Notes: generated by a model not told the origin, from the letters alone. Shown: positions 1 to 7,158, counted from the stretch's first letter. The stretch: 14,363 bases of DNA from an uncultured Bacilli bacterium (GCA_910576925.1 CAJTKB010000030.1:1-14363), one strand, 5' to 3'. Numbers and translations are program-made.

Positions 1-126
1 AATTATTATTAATACTAACAAAATATTATAATTAATATTTTTACTTAATAATATGAAAAATAAAGAAAAAATTATTCTTGATACTGTAATAAAATTAACT
101 AAAAACTTCATAAATTTATTATTCAT
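1..126 (-). CDS. 5' end of a probable CDP-alcohol phosphatidyltransferase-like membrane protein (runs off left edge)
   Basis: An open frame of 42 codons starts with ATG at 126-124 and continues to the window edge without a stop. A GGAGG ribosome binding site lies at 133-137, six bases before the ATG, which fixes the start. The peptide begins MNNKFMKFLVNFITVSRI and then becomes a hydrophobic segment. The pattern N-F-I-T-x-S-R-I-I-F-S followed by a membrane helix resembles the N-terminus of PgsA and other CDP-alcohol phosphatidyltransferases (N-x-[LI]-T-x-x-R-[IL]), which make phospholipid head groups in the cytoplasmic membrane. The catalytic DG-x2-DG-x2-AR motif would lie beyond the edge, so the family call is an inference from a short stretch. 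The existence of a gene is much more certain than its product. Confidence 0.55.
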   Translation of the reverse strand, partial: MNNKFMKFLVNFITVSRIIFSLFFILLSKNINYNILLVLIII

Positions 127-144
127 CTGTTGCCTCCACATTTA

Positions 145-173
145 ATTATATTCTTGTATTTATAAATAATTAA
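145..173 (-). promoter_or_regulatory. possible promoter of the left-edge membrane protein gene
   Basis: A perfect TATAAT -10 hexamer (minus strand) is at 150-145. The only partner at 17 bases is a poor -35 (TTAATT, 173-168). Transcription would start near 138, giving a leader of about a dozen bases that just includes the GGAGG site. TATAAT occurs easily by chance in DNA this AT-rich, so this is tentative. Confidence 0.3.
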
Positions 174-180
174 TAAGTAA

Positions 181-213
181 ATAAAAAAATAAAGCTTACT
201 TTTGATAAAGCTC
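181..213 (-). terminator. intrinsic terminator of gltX (weak stem)
   Basis: On the minus strand the last codons of gltX form a stem GAGCTT (213-208) with AAGCTT (197-192). It has one G-U pair and a 10-base loop, and is followed by a U-rich run down to about 181. The stem overlaps the stop codon. It is short, so termination may be partial. Confidence 0.45.
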
Positions 214-1833
214 TATTCTCATTTTTATCTCTGAAGTTCCTAATATTTTTAAAATATCATAAAGATTTGGAGTTTCTTTTCTACCAGTTACAGCGTGTCT
301 TATCATTTCACATATCGTTCCAATATGTCCTTTATAACTATTTGGATTTTCCTTATATTCTTTTGTTGTTTTAGCATAACCATTACTTTCAGCAAGTTGT
401 TGTATCTTTTGATACCATTCTTCTTGTGAATCCTTTTCATTGTATATATCTACATATTTATTTAAAATATCAAGATCATTTTCTTTCTCTATTTGAGAGT
501 AAGTCTCACTATTGTAAAATAATTCATCAAACATATAACTTGCCTCTATTTTTACATCTTTATAAGTAGCAATATCTTTTCTTGGACGTTTACCGTTTCT
601 TTCTATATTAAGAAATGCTATAAGTCTATCTTTATTCTTAGACATTATATCAAAAAACTCTTCATCATACTTTCTATAGTATTTTAAACTATCATTATAA
701 ATCTCTTCAGCTGTTAATCTAGAAAAGTAAGTACGACAAATATTATTCAATTTTTCTGTATCGAAGAGAGTTCCTCCTGTAGGCATTTTTTTAAAAGAAA
801 ATTGAAAATCCATATAAGACTTATCACTATTTTGTAAATACCATTCTTCAAAATTAGTATTAATTATAGTTGCTAAAAAAAGTTTAACAGCCTCAACCGG
901 AATTCCTTCTTCGGCATAATATCCTACTGAAAATTCTGGATCCTTTCTTTTACTAAGTTTACGAGTATTACCATTTTCTTTCTTAGTAAGTGGAGCATAA
1001 TGAGCATATTTAGGTGTTTTAAAACCTAAAATTTGAGATAGTTGCAAATGTTTTGGATAACTTGGTACCCATTCATCTCCTCTAATAACAACTGTAGTCT
1101 GCATTAAGAAATCATCTACTATATGAGCAAAGTGATATGTTGGTAATCTATCCTTTTTCATAATCACTTCATCGATAATATTTTCAGGAAGAGTAATATC
1201 ACCTTTTATTAAATCGTGTAAAACAACTTGTTTATTAATATCACCAGGAGATTTTATCCTAATAACATAATCATCATTATTAGAAATATGCTTTTTAACT
1301 TCTTCTAAAGATAAATCTCTATCTACTGCATAATGTCCATAAACTCCAAGAGCTTCTTTTCTAAGTTCCTGTCCCTCTCTAATATCATCTAGTTCTTCTT
1401 TAGTCATAAAGCAAGGATAAGCTAGACCTTTCTTTAATAAGTCTTTAATATACACTTGATATATTTCCCTACGTTCACTTTGAATATATGGACCATATTT
1501 CCCACCATTAAAAGCACCTTCTTCTGGCATTATTCCATATTCATTTAAAGTATCGCATATTAACTTTTCGGCCCCTTCAACGAAACGTTCTCTATCAGTA
1601 TCTTCAACTCTTACATAAAAAACACCTTTACTTTGAGATGCAAAAATATAATCAAGAAAAGCACTTTCTAAATTTCCTATATGCATAAAACCAGTAGGAG
1701 AAGGTGCAAATCTAGTTACTTTTTCTCCTTCTTTTAAAATTCTCTTTGGATATCTTTTTTCAATGTCAATTGGAGTTTCTTTAATATCTGGTAGTAATAA
1801 ATTAGCTAACTCTTCTCTTTCTTCTGTACTCAT
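196..1833 (-). CDS. gltX: glutamate--tRNA ligase, long N-terminally extended form
   Basis: Class I aminoacyl-tRNA synthetase that charges tRNA-Glu in the cytoplasm. The HIGH signature appears as HIGN at residues 51-54 within FAPSPTGFMHIGN, and the KMSKS loop as KLSKR at 292-296, both needed for ATP binding. At 545 residues it is longer than the usual bacterial GluRS of about 470-490, mainly through a leader of about 38 residues (MSTEEREELANLLLPDI...) before the Rossmann core. I recall similar leaders in a long GluRS type of Clostridia-like bacteria. The motif VIRGDEW (249-255) stands where most bacterial GluRS have VIRGEEH. The ATG at 1833 has an AAAGGAG site at 1846-1840 and a strong promoter upstream, so it is a monocistronic unit or leads into the next gene. 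Whether it also charges tRNA-Gln for the GatCAB route cannot be told here. Confidence 0.96.
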   Translation of the reverse strand: MSTEEREELANLLLPDIKETPIDIEKRYPKRILKEGEKVTRFAPSPTGFMHIGNLESAFLDYIFASQSKGVFYVRVEDTDRERFVEGAEKLICDTLNEYGIMPEEGAFNGGKYGPYIQSERREIYQVYIKDLLKKGLAYPCFMTKEELDDIREGQELRKEALGVYGHYAVDRDLSLEEVKKHISNNDDYVIRIKSPGDINKQVVLHDLIKGDITLPENIIDEVIMKKDRLPTYHFAHIVDDFLMQTTVVIRGDEWVPSYPKHLQLSQILGFKTPKYAHYAPLTKKENGNTRKLSKRKDPEFSVGYYAEEGIPVEAVKLFLATIINTNFEEWYLQNSDKSYMDFQFSFKKMPTGGTLFDTEKLNNICRTYFSRLTAEEIYNDSLKYYRKYDEEFFDIMSKNKDRLIAFLNIERNGKRPRKDIATYKDVKIEASYMFDELFYNSETYSQIEKENDLDILNKYVDIYNEKDSQEEWYQKIQQLAESNGYAKTTKEYKENPNSYKGHIGTICEMIRHAVTGRKETPNLYDILKILGTSEIKMRIELYQK

Positions 1834-1879
1834 AAAATTCTCCTTTTTCTCTTTAAAACATAGTATCTAAACAATGTTT

Positions 1880-1908
1880 AATTTATCATTTTTAAATAGA
1901 AAAGTCAA
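1880..1908 (-). promoter_or_regulatory. SigA-type promoter of gltX
   Basis: Minus strand: -35 TTGACT (1908-1903), 17-base spacer, extended -10 TGA-TAAATT (-10 at 1885-1880). The start site would be near 1873, leaving a leader of about 40 bases that is too short for a T-box. It lies directly downstream of the terminator of the preceding gene. Confidence 0.75.
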
Positions 1909-1913
1909 TTGTA

Positions 1914-1942
1914 TAAAAAGAAAAAGATAGATAAATTCTATC
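1914..1942 (-). terminator. intrinsic terminator of the triple-domain protein gene
   Basis: On the minus strand GATAGA (1942-1937) pairs perfectly with TCTATC (1931-1926) around a 5-base loop, followed by a U-rich run (1925-1914). The stop codon TAG (1940-1938) is inside the stem. Confidence 0.75.
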
Positions 1943-3182
1943 CTATTTTTTTCACAGACTGTTCTAATGTATCTGAAGAAGTGTCTGTTAAAACATCCAT
2001 AATATTTGGAACATTTTCTTTACTAAAATCATAATCTATTTCTTCTAAAGCCTTCTCATTTCTTTTTTCTAAATTACTATATATGTTAGAGAAATAATAA
2101 TCTTTATTATCTTTTTTATAGGCATAACCCCAACCTATTTCTAGATATTCACCCATATTAAGTAGTTTTTTTCTTAACTCACTTGCTGTTAAAAATCCTT
2201 TTTCATTAGTATCATCTAAATATATATCTTGAGTCATACCATTTACTCCTATTACTTTTTTAGCTACATACCTTCTTATAACTCGTCTATCTATTTTTCT
2301 AAACATTTTCTCATTTTTTTCAGAAGAGCCAATATTATTATAAGGTTCTTGATATTCTTCGATATGAGCTCCTTCCAATATATATAAAATAGATTTAACA
2401 TCACTAATTCTACTATAATATTTAGGTTCAATATTCATAAACATATTATTTAAACTTATAGCTTCTTCTTTATCGAAATCATATCCTAACTCTTCCCTTG
2501 CTTGTATATTTCTTAAAGCTATATCATTAAATGTTTTTGAATATATTTCCTCATCTCCATTAATATATTTATATCCCCAACGAATTCCTAAATAACCCTT
2601 ATCAATTATTCGCTGTCTCAATTCATCATATGTATAAGATTTCTTTTCATTATCATCAGCAAAAAATATAGTATATACATTTTTAGAAGCATCAATAGTC
2701 TTAATAGCAGTATATTTTTCAACAACTCCAAAACCTAAACCATCATAAAGATCCCCCATTATATAAGCTACAGACTTAACATCTTGAACAAAACTAGATT
2801 TATCATTTAAATTTAAATCACTAATATTTATCGCTTCTACTTTACTAAAGTCATAACCAAGATCTCTTTTAATAGCAGCATCTCTTTGTTCAATATTCTG
2901 ATATAAAATGGAATAACGTGTTTTATCATTACTAGTATAACTAAATCCCCAATTAATTTCATAAGGTTTTTTTTCATTTTTTAACCTCTTCATTAATTGA
3001 AAACCTGTTATATAACCATTTTTATTAGAATTATCCAAATATATTTCCTGCTCTACTCCATTATCATCACATGTCTTAACAATCTCATATCCTGCTATAA
3101 TGTTTTTAGTCTCATAAAATTCACTATTTTGATCTATTGATACTATATATAAAATAGACTTTATGTTCTTAACATCCTCCAT
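1938..3182 (-). CDS. unrecognised protein made of three tandem copies of a ~115-130 residue domain
   Basis: I do not recognise this family. The 414 residues are three imperfect copies of one domain, at roughly 4-119, 132-242 and 262-390. Each opens with [IV]-K-S-[IV]-x-Y-I, has a middle block like IYLDDTNEKGFLTASELRKK, then I-x-W-G-[FY]-x-Y (WG at 78-79, 202-203, 351-352). After that come an x-R-[DN]-x stretch and a closing L-G-Y-D-F-[SD]-K block (YDF at 110-112, 234-236, 384-386). There is no signal peptide, transmembrane segment or cysteine cluster, so it is probably cytoplasmic. The copies are highly diverged, indicating old duplications; copy 3 has an insert of about 20 charged residues near 282-302. 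The ATG at 3182 follows an AAAGGGGG site. The gene has its own promoter and terminator, so it stands alone. A binding or scaffold role is possible but unsupported. Confidence 0.9.
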   Translation of the reverse strand: MEDVKNIKSILYIVSIDQNSEFYETKNIIAGYEIVKTCDDNGVEQEIYLDNSNKNGYITGFQLMKRLKNEKKPYEINWGFSYTSNDKTRYSILYQNIEQRDAAIKRDLGYDFSKVEAINISDLNLNDKSSFVQDVKSVAYIMGDLYDGLGFGVVEKYTAIKTIDASKNVYTIFFADDNEKKSYTYDELRQRIIDKGYLGIRWGYKYINGDEEIYSKTFNDIALRNIQAREELGYDFDKEEAISLNNMFMNIEPKYYSRISDVKSILYILEGAHIEEYQEPYNNIGSSEKNEKMFRKIDRRVIRRYVAKKVIGVNGMTQDIYLDDTNEKGFLTASELRKKLLNMGEYLEIGWGYAYKKDNKDYYFSNIYSNLEKRNEKALEEIDYDFSKENVPNIMDVLTDTSSDTLEQSVKKIG

Positions 3183-3207
3183 AATATCCCCCTTTTATAA
3201 CGAGCAT

Positions 3208-3236
3208 ATTATAACACAAATATTAAAAAAAAGCAA
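3208..3236 (-). promoter_or_regulatory. promoter of the triple-domain protein gene
   Basis: Minus strand: extended -10 TGT-TATAAT (-10 at 3213-3208), 17-base spacer, and a weak -35 TTGCTT (3236-3231) that lies in the descending arm of the upstream terminator hairpin. The start site would be near 3201, with a leader of about 20 bases. Confidence 0.6.
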
Positions 3237-3268
3237 ATTAATATTTTTTAATAGTTATTAATTTGCTT
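3225..3268 (-). terminator. strong intrinsic terminator downstream of the transglutaminase-like gene
   Basis: On the minus strand a perfect 13-base-pair stem, AAGCAAATTAATA (3268-3256) with TATTAATTTGCTT (3243-3231), encloses a 12-base loop and runs into eight U residues (3232-3225). It is the most stable hairpin in the left third of the window. The plus-strand sequence after the stem has only a short A-rich stretch, so activity is expected mainly on the minus strand. Confidence 0.85.
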
Positions 3269-3333
3269 AAAATTCTTTCTAAAGATAGCCACATTCTTGA
3301 GAAAAGTCTTTATTTTACTTTTGAAGCTGAGCA

Positions 3334-3882
3334 TTAATTAATTCGCTTTGAATATACAACAGGATTAGTTAAAATATAATCTCTAAATTGATAAAAATTC
3401 TGACCATACAAAGGTTTACTATATTCTATAATATTTATATCATCGTTAATGTCAGACTTTGCACAAGAAAGTTGCATTTCTATATATTTATCAAAAACCT
3501 CTTCCATATTGTCAAAAGGATATATACCATTACTACCTTTAAATGTTGTTTCAAATAAATTATAACTATTATTATCATAATACACCAAAAATGAATGATT
3601 ATGATATTTTGTAAAATAGGTTTTAACTAAGTAATTATTATAACTAAACCAAGATCTTGCAAACTCCACCTGATCATAACATAGACCATACTTACTTTTT
3701 AAAACACTATCTGGACTTTGTAAAAAGTAACTATTAAATAAAAGTTGCTCATAAAGCTCACTATTTCTTATTTCCTTTCTCGAATAAACTAGCATATCAT
3801 AACTAGAGATAAAACCATATTTTATATTTTCTCTCATAAATTCATAAAGTTGTCTAGGATTTTTTACATCATTAAATTCCAT
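3334..3882 (-). CDS. small transglutaminase-like (cysteine-protease fold) protein
   Basis: A 182-residue protein whose centre looks like the transglutaminase/protease superfamily core. A cysteine starts a helix in KYGLCYDQVEFARSW (C68), followed by a strand with histidine in HNHSFLVYY (H96). The third position is in YNLFETTFKGSNGIYPF, where Glu111 stands where Asp is usual. In this fold Cys, His and Asp form the catalytic triad of peptidases, transglutaminases or related hydrolases. There is no signal peptide or membrane helix, so it is likely cytoplasmic. Start ATG at 3882 with AGGAG at 3894-3890. TATAAT lies immediately before that site. It follows the acetyltransferase remnant by 24 bases and ends in a strong terminator. 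The substrate is unknown. The fold call is from motif spacing only. Confidence 0.7.
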   Translation of the reverse strand: MEFNDVKNPRQLYEFMRENIKYGFISSYDMLVYSRKEIRNSELYEQLLFNSYFLQSPDSVLKSKYGLCYDQVEFARSWFSYNNYLVKTYFTKYHNHSFLVYYDNNSYNLFETTFKGSNGIYPFDNMEEVFDKYIEMQLSCAKSDINDDINIIEYSKPLYGQNFYQFRDYILTNPVVYSKRIN

Positions 3883-3906
3883 ATATTCTCCTATTATACC
3901 AAAAAT

Positions 3907-4267
3907 CTACTTTCTTCTAATATATCTATCCGTATCTTCTAAAATATAATTAGCTAAATCAACAGCTTTAATACTAGCAACATTATTCGCACAATATACC
4001 ATAACTAATATGATGTTTGCCTTCTTTATAATAAATAGAGATATAACCTATAGGATAATCATTATAATATGAAATAAATGCCGAATTAATATTTTTAGAT
4101 AAACAATCTTCTGTTTTCCGCCTTTCTATTCTAGCAATAGAATAATTAATGTTTCCCAAATATCTTTTAACACTATCATCACTATTAAGTTTATTTATAA
4201 CTTCAATATGCTCATAATTATCCTTGCTATACTCTTCCAAAACAAAATTATCTAAATGTATTTTCAT
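3907..4267 (-). pseudogene. GNAT-family N-acetyltransferase remnant with deleted core and frame change
   Basis: The first 94 codons (4267-3983) encode the N-terminal half of a GNAT domain, including a stretch like SAFISYYNDYPIGYISIYY followed by HISYGILCE and a stop. In GNAT enzymes that last strand leads into the R/Q-x-x-G-x-G/A loop that holds acetyl-CoA pyrophosphate; that loop and its helix are absent here. Just past the stop, in another frame, the sequence reads NNVASIKAVDLANY and ends IRRK at the TAG at 3909-3907. This matches the usual GNAT C-terminal pattern N-x-A-S-x-x-x-x-x-K-x-G-F position by position. So the gene appears to have lost roughly 35-45 residues and its frame. The start has a GGTGAT site. 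It lies downstream of htpG. A functional short peptide is unlikely. Confidence 0.7.
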
Positions 4268-4289
4268 ATCATATCACCAACACAATAAT

Positions 4290-4326
4290 AGTAACATAAT
4301 TTTTATAAAAATAAAAGGATGTTACT
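4290..4326 (-). repeat. inverted repeat spanning the htpG stop codon (possible weak terminator)
   Basis: AGTAACAT (minus strand, 4326-4319) pairs perfectly with ATGTTACT (4297-4290), with a U/A-rich interior containing a second small palindrome (TTTTTATAAAAA). The sequence after the outer stem is not a clean U-run, so it may act as a weak terminator or an mRNA 3' stabiliser. Confidence 0.4.
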
Positions 4327-6199
4327 TTGACATAACATCGCATATTAAATTGCTAATTTCTGTTGGATCATCTACATTTAAGCCTGCTATCATTTTGGCA
4401 GAACTATAAAGTATTTTAGTATATTTCTCAAATGTTTCCTTATCTGTTTTATATAAATCCTTTATCTTATTAGCTATAGGATGATTTTCGTTTATTTCTA
4501 AAACTGTTTGAGCCTTTATTGGTATATCATTAGGCATTGCCTCAAATACTTTTTGCATCTCAATTGAAACATCACCTTTAGTAGATAAACAAACTGGATG
4601 ACTCTTTAACTTGCTAGTAAACTTAATATCGCTTACTTCTTTTAATAATTCTTTCATATCTTTTAATAAATCACTATTTTCTTCATTTAGTTTTTTAGTT
4701 TTTTCTTTTTCTTCATCACTTTCAAGATCAAGTTCATCCTTGCTTACATTGATAAACTTATGCCCCTCATATTCTTGAAGTGCTGTTAAAGCAAACTCAT
4801 CTACATAATCAGTTAAATATAAAATATCATATTCTTTTTCTTTGACTTGTTCAACTTGTGGCAACTTATCTAATTTATTAATAGACTCACCACTTACATA
4901 ATATATAGCCTCTTGTTCTTTCTTCATCGCTTCTACATATTCTTTTAAAGTTACATTTTTCTTATTACTTGAAGAATAAAACATTATTAAATCTTTTAAT
5001 TTATCTTTATCTGTTCCATAATTATTGTAAACTCCATACTTTAGTTGTGTACCAAACGTTTTAAAGAAAGATTCGTACTTTTCTCTATCATTTTTAAGCA
5101 TCTGCTCTAATTCTTTTTTTATTTTTGATTCAATAGATTTAGCAATAACTCTTAAATTATTAGACTTTTGCAAAATTTCACGTGATATATTTAATGATAA
5201 ATCCTCACTATCTACTATTCCTTTTACAAAGCTAAAATAATCTGGTAATAAATCAGCACATTTATCCATTATTAGAACACCACTTGCATACAAGCTTAAT
5301 CCCTTTTCATAATCCTTTGTATAATAATCATATGGTGCATGACCTGGAATAAACATTAAAGATTTATATGTTGTAGTTCCTTCTACTGATGAAGTAATCA
5401 CTTTTAATGGTTTTTCATAATCATTAAATTTATCCATATAAAAATTATCATATTCGTCATCTTCTACATCTTTGCTATTTTTCTTCCATAAAGGAATCAT
5501 AGTATTAATTACTTCAATTTCTTTTTTATCTTTATACTCATTTTTCTCTTTATCAACTAATTCATGCTTTGTAAGCTCCATTTTAATAGGATATCTAATA
5601 TAATCAGAATATTTTTTTACTAATCCCTTAATATAATCTTCATCTAAATAATGATCAAAACATTCTGTATCAGTATCTTCTTTTATATAAAGAACTATTT
5701 TAGTACCAACTTTATCATATTTAGTTTTTTCTATACTATAGCCATCAGCTCCTGTTGAAGACCAAACATATGCATCACTACTATCTATACTCTTACTAGT
5801 AACTTCTATTTTATCACTTACCATAAAAGCTGAATAAAAACCTACACCAAATTGCCCTATAATATCAATATCTTTTTTCTTATCAAGATTTTCTTTAAAA
5901 GCTAAAGAACCACTCTTTGCAATAGTACCAAGATTATTTTCAAGTTCTTTCTCATCCATACCACAACCATTATCAGTAATAGTTAATGTTTTATTAGAAC
6001 TATCTATATCGATTCTTATTTCAAGTTTTTCTCTATCTACTTTTACTTTCTTATCTGTTAAACTCCTATAATAAAGTTTATCAATTGCATCACTTGCATT
6101 AGATATAAGCTCTCTTAAAAATATATCTTTATTTGTATAAATAGAATTTATCATTAAATCTAATAATCTCTTTGATTCAGACTTAAACTGTTTTTTCAT
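4322..6199 (-). CDS. htpG: molecular chaperone HtpG (bacterial Hsp90)
   Basis: ATP-dependent dimeric cytosolic chaperone that helps fold or remodel client proteins under stress. Its 625 residues match the family's usual length (about 620-640). The GHKL ATPase domain shows ELISNASDAIDKL at 30-42 (with the Mg-binding Asn), DNGCGM at 76-81 (adenine-contacting Asp) and the lid region IGQFGVGFYS at 114-123. Middle and C-terminal domains follow without interruption. The ATG at 6199 has a GGGAG site upstream at 6213-6209. The gene has its own consensus promoter overlapped by a CIRCE operator, so it is expected to be repressed by HrcA and induced by heat or misfolded protein. In Bacillus subtilis htpG is not a CIRCE gene, so the wiring here differs from that model. 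It is separate from the upstream membrane protein gene (75 bases). Confidence 0.97.
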   Translation of the reverse strand: MKKQFKSESKRLLDLMINSIYTNKDIFLRELISNASDAIDKLYYRSLTDKKVKVDREKLEIRIDIDSSNKTLTITDNGCGMDEKELENNLGTIAKSGSLAFKENLDKKKDIDIIGQFGVGFYSAFMVSDKIEVTSKSIDSSDAYVWSSTGADGYSIEKTKYDKVGTKIVLYIKEDTDTECFDHYLDEDYIKGLVKKYSDYIRYPIKMELTKHELVDKEKNEYKDKKEIEVINTMIPLWKKNSKDVEDDEYDNFYMDKFNDYEKPLKVITSSVEGTTTYKSLMFIPGHAPYDYYTKDYEKGLSLYASGVLIMDKCADLLPDYFSFVKGIVDSEDLSLNISREILQKSNNLRVIAKSIESKIKKELEQMLKNDREKYESFFKTFGTQLKYGVYNNYGTDKDKLKDLIMFYSSSNKKNVTLKEYVEAMKKEQEAIYYVSGESINKLDKLPQVEQVKEKEYDILYLTDYVDEFALTALQEYEGHKFINVSKDELDLESDEEKEKTKKLNEENSDLLKDMKELLKEVSDIKFTSKLKSHPVCLSTKGDVSIEMQKVFEAMPNDIPIKAQTVLEINENHPIANKIKDLYKTDKETFEKYTKILYSSAKMIAGLNVDDPTEISNLICDVMSK

Positions 6200-6221
6200 T
6201 AATAATCATCTCCCAATAAAT

Positions 6222-6250
6222 GTTATAGCACTAATTCTAGCACTTGTCAA
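6222..6250 (-). promoter_or_regulatory. consensus SigA promoter of htpG
   Basis: Minus strand: perfect -35 TTGACA (6250-6245), 17-base spacer and -10 TATAAC (6227-6222). The -35 overlaps the CIRCE operator, and an additional AGTGCTA half-site abuts the -10. Start site expected near 6215. Confidence 0.88.
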
Positions 6251-6263
6251 CAATGAGTGCTAA
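6237..6263 (-). promoter_or_regulatory. CIRCE operator (HrcA binding site) of htpG
   Basis: On the minus strand TTAGCACTC (6263-6255), nine bases, then AAGTGCTAG (6245-6237). The first arm matches the CIRCE consensus TTAGCACTC-N9-GAGTGCTAA exactly; the second differs at its first and last base. The spacing of nine is exact, and the site covers the -35 box. HrcA, stabilised by GroEL, represses from such sites in Bacillota. Confidence 0.92.
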
Positions 6264-6274
6264 ATAGCAAATTA

Positions 6275-6997
6275 TTACTTTTTCTTAAATGTTTTCTTTC
6301 TATTTCGATAATCAATTACAGCTTGCCTAAATTCTTTTAATTCCCTTCTATTATACTTTTCAATTTTTGGGAAAGCTTGTAATAATCTATTAAATGAAAA
6401 GTCATGACTTTTTATAACTTTTATTACCTCACGTCTAGCCTCTTCAGTAGCATCCCTTCCGGCAAATTTACTTAAATTAGTTCTAACACTAGAAAGTGCT
6501 ATTACCGTAAATGTTAAATCCGTTAAAAAAATTAAAGCCAAGAAAACTGCCAAAATTTCTATAATTGAAGTTGGAATTAATGATAATATTCGAAGAACAA
6601 AAGGATAATATGTATAAATTAAAAACAGACCTGCTATTCCAAATAGCATAGAATTTTTCAAACAAATTCTACCATTATAATTAAAAGGTTCATGAGAATA
6701 ATCCCACCACCTAACCTTAAAAATTTTCTCCATTAAATAGCTAGTTATATATTCTATAAAACTACAAAGTATTACACTCATCCAAAAGAAAATAAGTGGA
6801 TCATTTCTATACTTCGCTAACACAAAAGCAATTAAAACAGTTCCTACACCATAAATAGGAATATATGGACCTAATAAAAAGCCTCTATTATACACTACTT
6901 TTCTACTCTGAATACTGCAAAATGTTATCTCTACAAAATACCCCAAAACTGAAGAAATAAAAAAAATTAAAAACAAATTACAAATATTATAAAACAT
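6275..6997 (-). CDS. CmpB-family putative ABC-transporter permease-like membrane protein
   Basis: A 240-residue integral membrane protein with several hydrophobic segments and a highly basic cytoplasmic tail (the last 60 residues, ending KKTFKKK). Its signatures match the family annotated as ABC_trans_CmpB/DUF1113-like. These are an N-terminal helix containing GYFVE, then YNRGFLLGPYIPIYGVG (36-52), then IEYITSYLMEKIF (81-93), WWDYS (97-101) and FNYNGRICL (105-113). Despite the permease name, the family's transport role is not established, to my knowledge. Start ATG at 6997 with AGGTGG at 7014-7009 and a good promoter upstream. It ends 75 bases before htpG and has no obvious terminator, so read-through into htpG is possible. 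The tail after about residue 160 is the least conserved-looking part. Confidence 0.8.
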   Translation of the reverse strand: MFYNICNLFLIFFISSVLGYFVEITFCSIQSRKVVYNRGFLLGPYIPIYGVGTVLIAFVLAKYRNDPLIFFWMSVILCSFIEYITSYLMEKIFKVRWWDYSHEPFNYNGRICLKNSMLFGIAGLFLIYTYYPFVLRILSLIPTSIIEILAVFLALIFLTDLTFTVIALSSVRTNLSKFAGRDATEEARREVIKVIKSHDFSFNRLLQAFPKIEKYNRRELKEFRQAVIDYRNRKKTFKKK

Positions 6998-7029
6998 ACT
7001 ACAACTACACCACCTATTTTATTATATTC

Positions 7030-7057
7030 ATTTTATCATATATAAATAATATGTCAA
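7030..7057 (-). promoter_or_regulatory. promoter of the CmpB-family gene
   Basis: Minus strand: perfect -35 TTGACA (7057-7052), 16-base spacer, extended -10 TGA-TAAAAT (-10 at 7035-7030). The start site would be near 7023, giving a leader of about 25 bases containing AGGTGG. Confidence 0.8.
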
Positions 7058-7130
7058 AAAATATATAATGAGTTAGTAGTATTACTATATAAGCTACTTT
7101 ATTAATGATTATATAAAATTGTCATACATC

Positions 7131-7158
7131 AAAATAAAAAAGATGTCAGTAAACATCT
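7131..7158 (-). terminator. intrinsic terminator of the hisS-aspS unit
   Basis: On the minus strand AGATGT (7158-7153) pairs with ACATCT (7146-7141) over a 6-base loop, then a U-rich run (7140-7131, ten bases with one A). The stop codon TAG of aspS overlaps the base of the stem. Confidence 0.85.

Noticed and set aside
4224..4409. Plus-strand open frame of 61 codons
   Set aside because: It lies opposite htpG and the GNAT remnant, has no binding site or promoter and no recognisable protein features.
7060..7130. AGTAG...CTACT palindrome between aspS and the CmpB-family gene
   Set aside because: Only five pairs with a long loop and no U-run; the strong terminator at 7131-7158 already accounts for this boundary.
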